Part shown: positions 58,195 through 64,000 of the stretch, piece by piece | How positions within the stretch are numbered: the first letter of the stretch is position 1 | Layout of the letters: every line of letters begins with the position of its first letter | From: Bosea sp. NBC_00550 | Lineage (GTDB): Bacteria; Pseudomonadota; Alphaproteobacteria; Rhizobiales; Beijerinckiaceae | NCBI RefSeq assembly: GCF_026020075.1 | Contig: NZ_CP102772.1 | Span: 1,426,001-1,490,000 of the forward strand | DNA length: 64,000 nt | Reading direction: 5' to 3' | Program-made: the position numbers and the translations under genes | Notes under the pieces: generated by a model | What the model was told of the DNA's origin: nothing | Databases searched by the model: none | Seen by the model: only the letters and a program-made list of their open reading frames with translations

Positions 58195-60744
58195 TCACCC
58201 GTCGGAACGACCGGGCGTATCCAGGCGCAGGGTGACCCGCTTGACCGATATGTCATCCGGGTCGAAGGCGATCTCGAAGCCGAGGCTCTGGCAGAGTGTG
58301 AGCATCGGCCCGTTCTCCGCCAGCACCTGGCTATGAACGCGCCGGATGCCTTCGGCTCTGGCCCAGTCGATCATCAACAGCATCAATGCGCGGCCGAGGC
58401 CCATGCCTTTCAGGTCCGAGCGAAGCAGGATCGCGTATTCGGCCTCGACATGCCCGGGGTCGGCATGCAGCCGGACCGCCCCGGCAGCCTCGCCGTTATC
58501 GTCCTCGATGGCAAGGAACGCCATTTCCCGAGCATAGTCGAGCTGGGTCAGGCGTGCGAGGAAGGTGTGGCTGAAGGACTTCAGCGGCGCGAAGAACCGT
58601 AGCCTCAGGTCCTCCGGGGTGACCCGGTTCAGCATCGCGCCGATCAGGAGCTCGTCTTCCGGCTTGATCGGGCGCACCGAAAAGCTGCGGTCACCCAGCA
58701 CCAGCCGCCTTGTCCATGCGGAAGGATACGGACGGATCGCCGGGCGGCGGCGGCGCATGGGGGCAGGCTCGAGCGCTATGCGCGCATCCACCGCGATGGC
58801 ACCGTTCGCGTCGGCAAGGACCGGGTTGAGATCGAGCTCCCGGATCTGCGGCAGCTCGGACGCCATTTGCCCCAGCGCGACCAGCACAGTGGCGACCGCC
58901 CGTCGGTCGGCGGCAGGCACGTCGCGATAGGCCGCCAGGATGCGCGAAACCCGCGTACGCGAGATCAGGCTCTCGGCCGAAGCGAGATCGAGCGGCGGCA
59001 GCGCGACATGCGTATCGGCGATTAGCTCGGCCGCCGTGCCGCCACGGCCGAAGACGATCACCGGCCCGAAGCAGGCATCCGTGGCGAAGCCGGCGATCAG
59101 CTCCCGTGCTTTGGCGCGATGGGCCATCGGCTGCACCATGAAGCCGGCCAAGTCAGCCTCCGGTCGCAGCCGGCGGAGACGCTCTGTCATATTCTCTGCG
59201 GCCGCACGGACCGCGCCGGCATTGGCCAGGTCCAGTTCGACGCCGCCGACATCGGATTTATGCGGAATGTCGGGAGAGACGATCTTGAGAGCGACCGTCC
59301 GCCCTGCACCGAATTGCACCTCTGCCGCCGCGACAGCCGCCTCGACATCCGGAGCGATGACGAGATCGAGCATGGGAATCCGGAACAGCGTGAGCAGCCG
59401 CGCGACCTCGTCCGGTTCGAGCCAGCTCCGATGTTCTCCGAGCGCCCGCTCGATGATCGCCTCCGCGGCGGCGACATCGGGCAGATATTGTTCGTCGATC
59501 GATGGCGGCGTCGCCATCAGCTCCTTGATTAGCCGAGCGTGGCGGGTGAGATGCTGGAACCCCACCACTGCTTCCTGTTCCGTGGAGAATGAGGGAATCC
59601 CCGCGGCAGCGAAGATCGCAGCAGCGCTTTCGCCCGCGCCGATCCATGCCGCGAGGACGGGTTTGGTCCGAGAGGTGCCGCGAGCGCTGGCGACCGCGCG
59701 GGCGCAATCTAGCGGATCGGCGGGAGCGACCGGCGCGTTGAGCGCGAGCACCGCATCGACCGTCTCTTCCGCCAGCAGGCGAGAGACCGCGTCGTGATAG
59801 TCCTGCGCGCTGCGGACAATCTCAGGCTCCGGGCGTGGCAGCTGCGCGCCTCCGGCCTGACGGAACCGGCCGGCGGCGAGGGCTGCAAGCCCCTCCCCGT
59901 TGCTCACGATGGCGAGCCGGCCGGCAGCGGCCGCACGCGTGCGCCCGAGCGTCTCCGCCGCCGCGAAGAGCTCGTCGAGATCGTTCACGCGCAGCAATCC
60001 GGCGCGATGAAAGGCCGCGTCATGCGCGGCATCGCTCGTAACGATCAACCCGGAATGCGTCAGGGCAGACGATGCAACATCGAGACGCGGCGGTCGCAGC
60101 ACAAGCACGGGCTTGATTCGCGCGGCAGCCCGCGCCGAGGACAGGAAGCGCCCGGCATCGGTAACATCGTCGATAGCCAGCAGGATGGTGCGCGTCACCG
60201 GATCCGCCGCGAAATGATCGAGGCAGTCGGCGATATCGACATCGGCCCCCTCGCCCACCACCACGGCTCCGGACAGGCCGATCTCGCGCCGCGCGGCCCA
60301 GGCCAGGATACCCGCGGCCACGGAGTTGGACTGCGCGACCAGCGCGAGCGTTCCCGCGGAAAGCTGTACGGGCACGGCGGTCGCGTTGAGGCTGAGACGC
60401 GGCGCGGCGAGGCCGAGCGATGACGGCCCGACCAGTCTCACGCCGGCCACGCGGGCCGCCACGCGCAGGCGGTTGCGGTCGGCAGCCTCCCCGTCCGGTA
60501 CAAGCAAACCGGCGCATCCGCGTTGTGTCGCCGCTGCCAGGGTCGTCTCCGCAGCCTCGCTGGAGGCGATGACGAGATCGGTCGGGGGCATCGATGGCAG
60601 CTCGTCCACCCCCGCGAGCACGACCAGATTGCCGCGATATCCCCCGGCACGGATTTGCCTCGCCAGCTCATCCGTTTCGGCAGACCCGCCGATCACGGTC
60701 GTCGTGGCGGGCTCGAGAAGGCGCTTGATCAAGGCGAGCGTCAT
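58195..60744 (-). CDS. PatZ-like ADP-forming acyl-CoA synthetase / GNAT acetyltransferase fusion
   Basis: 849 residues. An NDP-forming acyl-CoA synthetase part (CoA-binding and ligase subdomains, residues 1 to about 430) has His230 in ALTHSGLIVTSDAAHDAAF, the position of the phosphorylated histidine of ADP-forming acetyl-CoA synthetases. An ATP-grasp domain follows (about 435-660, LEPDEVARLLTLFRIPMLD onward). A C-terminal GNAT domain covers about 670-849 (YAILLRSDLKGMGLGRALMLLMIDWA). E. coli PatZ uses the GNAT part to acetylate lysines. The N-terminal CoA motif looks degenerate (TTTVIGGSAETDELA). Function as a lysine acetyltransferase is inferred, and it could regulate metabolism in cis. Confidence 0.9.
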   Translation of the reverse strand: MTLALIKRLLEPATTTVIGGSAETDELARQIRAGGYRGNLVVLAGVDELPSMPPTDLVIASSEAAETTLAAATQRGCAGLLVPDGEAADRNRLRVAARVAGVRLVGPSSLGLAAPRLSLNATAVPVQLSAGTLALVAQSNSVAAGILAWAARREIGLSGAVVVGEGADVDIADCLDHFAADPVTRTILLAIDDVTDAGRFLSSARAAARIKPVLVLRPPRLDVASSALTHSGLIVTSDAAHDAAFHRAGLLRVNDLDELFAAAETLGRTRAAAAGRLAIVSNGEGLAALAAGRFRQAGGAQLPRPEPEIVRSAQDYHDAVSRLLAEETVDAVLALNAPVAPADPLDCARAVASARGTSRTKPVLAAWIGAGESAAAIFAAAGIPSFSTEQEAVVGFQHLTRHARLIKELMATPPSIDEQYLPDVAAAEAIIERALGEHRSWLEPDEVARLLTLFRIPMLDLVIAPDVEAAVAAAEVQFGAGRTVALKIVSPDIPHKSDVGGVELDLANAGAVRAAAENMTERLRRLRPEADLAGFMVQPMAHRAKARELIAGFATDACFGPVIVFGRGGTAAELIADTHVALPPLDLASAESLISRTRVSRILAAYRDVPAADRRAVATVLVALGQMASELPQIRELDLNPVLADANGAIAVDARIALEPAPMRRRRPAIRPYPSAWTRRLVLGDRSFSVRPIKPEDELLIGAMLNRVTPEDLRLRFFAPLKSFSHTFLARLTQLDYAREMAFLAIEDDNGEAAGAVRLHADPGHVEAEYAILLRSDLKGMGLGRALMLLMIDWARAEGIRRVHSQVLAENGPMLTLCQSLGFEIAFDPDDISVKRVTLRLDTPGRSDG

Positions 60745-60996
60745 CGGTCGGCCACGTCCGTTGCGGTTCCGCCATCTGACACGATCCCGGCCGGTTCGGC
60801 CAAGCCGTTCTCAACTGATTCCATGCGAACCGGAGCTGTTTTCGTCGCTGACGAGGGCGAGACGACGCATCGCCCGCAGAATCGGCCCCGCGCATTCTGC
60901 GCTGCACGCCGGGTCCGTCTGCGCAATGTCATTTGCTATTGCCCTGCGCTGCGCAATTGGCCAAGACACCGGAACGATCCCCCACTGGTTTGCTCG
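60745..60996. promoter_or_regulatory. Divergent control region of PatZ-like gene and CHASE3 kinase
   Basis: 252 nt between divergent starts. An open frame continues upstream from the kinase into this region but has no homology. No clear hexamers or inverted repeats were seen. Confidence 0.35.
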
Positions 60997-62493
60997 ATGC
61001 CGATTTCCCAGGCGTTCTTCCGACGCTCGAACGCCTTTCTGTTGGCCGTCGGCATCGCCGTACTGGTCATCATCGTTTCGACCTCGCTGTGGCTTACGAC
61101 CGCCAGCGAGCGCTATTTCGGCGAGGTCACGGCGGCGCGCGCGGTTCGCAGCGCTTCTGCCGATCTGCTTTCGCGCGTTCAGGATGCCGAGACGGGACAA
61201 CGCGGCTATCTGCTCACCCGCGACGAGAGTTATCTCGAGCCCTATACGGCTGCAGTCGCCAATCTGCCGGATAACAAGGCGCGGCTTGAACGGGCGGTTG
61301 CAAACCTGCGCGAGGTCGAGCCGAACGTAAAGCGGCTGTCGAGCCGCCTCGACCAGAAGATGGCGGAGCTCGCATCGACGCTCGCGCCGGCGCGCAACGG
61401 CGATTTCGAAGCGGCACTCGCCGTGGTCGGAACCGGAGCCGGCAAGCAGCTGATGGACGAGATCCGGACCGACCTCGCGGCGATCCTGAACAAGTCCGAA
61501 GCGGAACTGCGGGAGGCGATGGACGCCCAGATCACGGCCTCCACCCGGCTGCGCTGGACGACGATCATCGGCGCCATCCTGATCCTGGCGATGGCCGGCG
61601 CGGCCAGCTGGACGATCATCAGCTACACGCGCGAGCTGGTCGCCACCCGCCGCGAGGTCGAGACACTCAATGTCGGCCTGGAGGAGCGGGTCCGCCAGCG
61701 AACCGATGCGCTCGTGAAGGCGAATGAGGAGGTCCAGCGCTTCGCCTACATCGTGACGCATGACCTGCGGGCGCCGCTCGTCAACATCATGGGCTTCACC
61801 AGCGAGCTGGAGGCGATGTTCAAGCCGATCGACACCTATGTCGCCGCCGGCCCAGCCGCCTCGCCCGAGCAGAAGGCCGAAGCCGAGGAAGCGCTGCGCG
61901 TCGACGTGACCGAGGCGATCGGCTTCATCCGGTCCTCGACCCGCAAGATGGACGGGCTGATCAACGCCATCCTCAAGATCTCGCGCGAAGGGCGCAGGGA
62001 GCTGCGTATCGAAAGCGTCGATCTTGCGGCGCTGATCGAGGCCGCGGCCGCAGCGGTCCATCATCAGGCGAGCGACGAAGACGGCGGCGGCATCGCGATC
62101 GACTCCCAGGCGCCGCGCATCGTCAGCGACCGCCTTTCGCTCGACCAGATCATGGGCAATCTCCTCGACAACGCCATCAAGTATCGGGCGCCGGAGCGGC
62201 CGATCCAGATATCCGTCCGGACGCGGCGCGAGCGCGGCGGCTGGGTCAGAATCGAGATCGAGGACAATGGCCGCGGCATCGCGGCCAGCGACCGCGAGCG
62301 CATTTTCGAGCTGTTCCGCCGGTCCGGCGTCCAGAACACCGCCGGCGAGGGAATCGGCCTCGCCCATGTGCGGACGTTGGTGCGCAATCTGGGCGGCGAC
62401 ATCGGCGTGCGCTCAGAACTTGGAAAGGGCACGACCTTTACGGTCACCCTGCCGCCGGACCTTGCGGCCTACAAACGGAGTGCCGAAGCGTGA
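60997..62493 (+). CDS. CHASE3-domain sensor histidine kinase
   Basis: 498 residues from ATG 60997 (MPISQAFFRRSNAFLL). Membrane helix 1 (about 12-34), a periplasmic CHASE3 sensory domain (about 40-182, with the hallmark DAETGQRGYLLT at 63-74), helix 2 (about 188-210) and a coiled-coil linker (about 213-245) precede a phytochrome-type HisKA domain (His255 in VTHDLRAPLVNIMGF). The ATPase domain then has NLLDNAIKYRAP, EDNGRGIA and GEGIGLAHVRTL. No PAS domain is present. The TGA overlaps the next regulator's start (GTGA), so kinase and regulator are coupled. The signal is unknown. Confidence 0.93.
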   Translation: MPISQAFFRRSNAFLLAVGIAVLVIIVSTSLWLTTASERYFGEVTAARAVRSASADLLSRVQDAETGQRGYLLTRDESYLEPYTAAVANLPDNKARLERAVANLREVEPNVKRLSSRLDQKMAELASTLAPARNGDFEAALAVVGTGAGKQLMDEIRTDLAAILNKSEAELREAMDAQITASTRLRWTTIIGAILILAMAGAASWTIISYTRELVATRREVETLNVGLEERVRQRTDALVKANEEVQRFAYIVTHDLRAPLVNIMGFTSELEAMFKPIDTYVAAGPAASPEQKAEAEEALRVDVTEAIGFIRSSTRKMDGLINAILKISREGRRELRIESVDLAALIEAAAAAVHHQASDEDGGGIAIDSQAPRIVSDRLSLDQIMGNLLDNAIKYRAPERPIQISVRTRRERGGWVRIEIEDNGRGIAASDRERIFELFRRSGVQNTAGEGIGLAHVRTLVRNLGGDIGVRSELGKGTTFTVTLPPDLAAYKRSAEA

Positions 62494-62933
62494 CCAACGG
62501 AAAACCCGTATCGATCGTCATGATCGAGGATGACGAGGGCCATGCCCGCCTCATCGAGAAGAACATTCGCCGTGCGGGGGTCAGCAACGAGATCATCCCC
62601 TTCGCCAACGGAACGGATGCGCTGAATTATCTGCTGGGTCCGGACGGCTCCGGCAGCGTCAGCGTCGGCCGCCAGTTGCTGATCCTGCTCGACCTGAACC
62701 TGCCCGACATGGGCGGCGTCGACATCCTGGAGAAGGTCAAGGCCAACATCCACACCAAGCGCTCCCCCGTCGTCGTGCTGACCACGACTGACGACAGCCG
62801 CGAAATCCAGCGCTGCTACGATCTGGGCGCCAACGTCTACATCACCAAGCCCGTCGACTATGACGGCTTCGCCCATGCGATCCGCCAGCTCGGGCTGTTT
62901 TTCGCCGTCATTCAGGTCCCGGAAACACCATGA
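62490..62933 (+). CDS. Single-domain response regulator (Rcp1/CheY-like)
   Basis: 147 residues from GTG 62490 (overlapping the kinase stop by 4 nt). The receiver domain is complete: acidic pair in MIEDDEGH, phosphoacceptor Asp68 in LLDLNLPDMGG, LTTTDD and the Lys of YITKPVDYD. There is no output domain, so it acts as a phosphate relay or by protein contact, as with Rcp1 beside phytochrome-type kinases. It is followed by a REC-kinase gene 22 nt downstream, a likely acceptor or donor partner. Confidence 0.93.
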   Translation: MTNGKPVSIVMIEDDEGHARLIEKNIRRAGVSNEIIPFANGTDALNYLLGPDGSGSVSVGRQLLILLDLNLPDMGGVDILEKVKANIHTKRSPVVVLTTTDDSREIQRCYDLGANVYITKPVDYDGFAHAIRQLGLFFAVIQVPETP

Positions 62934-62955
62934 CCACCTTGCGTGGCCGCTGCTG

Positions 62956-64000
62956 ATGCCGAATCGGCCCATCAACGTTCTGTATATCGACGACGACGCC
63001 ACGCTCGGACGGCTCGTGCAGCGCATGCTGGCGCGCCATAGCTACGTCGTCGAGCATGTCGAGACCGCCGAGGCCGGCCTTGCTCGCGCCGCCGCAGGAG
63101 AGCTGGACGTGGTCATCCTCGATCACGACCTCGGCACGGCGTCGGGCCTCGACGTTCTGGCGGCTCTCGCGACCAGCGAAGCCTCCTTGCCCGTGATCTA
63201 TGTGACGGCGTCGTCGGAGCTGTCGATCGCCGTCACCGCCCTGAAGGCGGGCGCGATGGACTACGTCGTCAAGACGGTCGGCGAGGATTTCGAGATCCTG
63301 CTGACCTCGGCGCTGGAGCATGCCGTCGCCAAGGCCCGCCTGACGCGGGCGCGCGAGCAGGCCGAGCGGGATGTCCGCGCGGCGCGCGATCGCGCCATCA
63401 TGCTGCTGGCCGAGGTCAACCATCGCGTCGCCAACAGCCTGTCGCTCGTCGGCTCGCTCGTCAGGATGCAGGCCAATTCCGTGGAGGACCCCGGCGCCAA
63501 GGCCGCCCTCGCCGAGACGCAGGCTCGCATCACCGCGATCGGCAACCTGCACCGCAGCCTCTACACCTCGGATGATGTCCGGGCGGTCGATCTCGCCGGC
63601 TATCTCCGTTCGTTGCTTGACGAATTCGCCCAGTCGCTGGGCAGTTCCGGCCAGATGCCGACCATCCGGTTCGACGCCGAACCCGTGCTGGCGAAGACAG
63701 ACAAGGCGATCTCGATCGGGCTGATCGCGACCGAGCTCGTCACCAATGCGCTCAAATACGCCTATCCGACCGGCGAAGGCGAAGTGCGCGTAAGCCTGTC
63801 CTCTACGGCTGACACAGCCACGCTGAAGGTGCTCGATGACGGGATCGGCTGGAACGGCTCGGGCACGGTGAAGGGAACGGGTCTCGGCAGCAAGATCGTC
63901 CGCGCGATGGCGAAAAGCCTGGGCACCGAGCTTCGTTACGACGACACCGGCGGCCGCGGCACGCAGGCCGTCATGGAGCTGTCGCTGGCCGAGATTGCCC
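62956..64000 (+). CDS. REC-HisKA_2 (HWE-like) histidine kinase, 3' end cut by window edge
   Basis: 348 residues are visible from ATG 62956 (MPNRPINVLYIDDDATLG); the gene runs off the right edge. An N-terminal receiver has Asp56 (VVILDHDLG) and Lys106 (YVVKTVGE). A short coiled linker (about 120-148) leads to a HisKA_2 dimerisation domain with His156 in LLAEVNHRVANSL. The ATPase domain contains TELVTNALKYAYP, DDGIGWN and GTGLGSKIV. No membrane segments. Such cytoplasmic REC-HisKA_2 kinases often feed general-stress or chemotaxis-like pathways; here it probably takes phosphate from the regulator-kinase pair upstream. Confidence 0.92.
   Translation, partial: MPNRPINVLYIDDDATLGRLVQRMLARHSYVVEHVETAEAGLARAAAGELDVVILDHDLGTASGLDVLAALATSEASLPVIYVTASSELSIAVTALKAGAMDYVVKTVGEDFEILLTSALEHAVAKARLTRAREQAERDVRAARDRAIMLLAEVNHRVANSLSLVGSLVRMQANSVEDPGAKAALAETQARITAIGNLHRSLYTSDDVRAVDLAGYLRSLLDEFAQSLGSSGQMPTIRFDAEPVLAKTDKAISIGLIATELVTNALKYAYPTGEGEVRVSLSSTADTATLKVLDDGIGWNGSGTVKGTGLGSKIVRAMAKSLGTELRYDDTGGRGTQAVMELSLAEIA

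Overview
This is a 64-kb, GC-rich, densely coded piece of a bacterial chromosome. The gene order points to an alphaproteobacterium of the order Hyphomicrobiales (Rhizobiales): pepA facing lptF-lptG-lptD-pdxA-rsmA; gmk-yicC-mltG-fabF-acpP-fabG-fabD; rpsF-rpsR-DUF2232-rplI-dnaB-alr-radA-cvpA-purF; and a nuoA-N operon followed by birA-rnj-mce-ridA-DUF1467. Base composition and the GTCATCCCGG-type intergenic repeats would fit a Bosea-like genus, but the genus is inference. I found no tRNA or rRNA gene, CRISPR array, insertion sequence, integrase or phage gene.

Layout. 1-8223: 5' part of pepA (minus strand), then the LPS-transport genes lptF, lptG and lptD, pdxA and rsmA (plus strand). 8399-15153: a minus-strand block with gmk, yicC, mltG and the fatty-acid genes fabF, acpP, fabG and fabD. 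15491-25316: a plus-strand block with ribosomal proteins S6, S18 and L9, replicative helicase, alanine racemase, RadA, CvpA, PurF and an SDR enzyme. 25330-35240: a minus-strand block with a NUDIX hydrolase, a sarcosine-oxidase-like flavoprotein, Der, a TPR membrane protein, QueA, two cyclophilins around a TolA-like secreted protein, then DUF1467, RidA, methylmalonyl-CoA epimerase and RNase J. A candidate structured small RNA lies at about 32281-32435 on the plus strand. 35502-52891: birA and all fourteen subunits of proton-pumping NADH:quinone oxidoreductase (complex I). The operon is interrupted by three non-canonical genes: a GFA-type zinc protein between nuoC and nuoD, an AT-rich polytopic membrane protein between nuoF and nuoG, and a 78-residue membrane protein between nuoH and nuoI. 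53232-64000: accessory genes. These are an M15-like peptidase, an aldo/keto reductase, a frameshifted OmpR-type regulator with its sensor kinase, an Omp25/RopB-like porin, a PatZ-like acyl-CoA synthetase/acetyltransferase fusion, and a three-gene signalling module (CHASE3 kinase, single-domain regulator, REC-HisKA_2 kinase) cut by the right edge.

How the genes work together. Most of the window is core machinery: outer-membrane LPS assembly, type II fatty-acid synthesis, peptidoglycan precursors and lytic transglycosylase, translation, replication, and respiration. Many neighbours overlap by 1-4 nt (ATGA, GTGA or TGATG), including the extra genes in the nuo operon, which suggests translational coupling. 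The observations most worth following are the three nuo passenger genes, the His-rich loop in NuoL, the candidate ncRNA, the one-base frameshift in the response regulator, the missing surA between lptD and pdxA, and the repeat families placed in gaps of the nuo operon.
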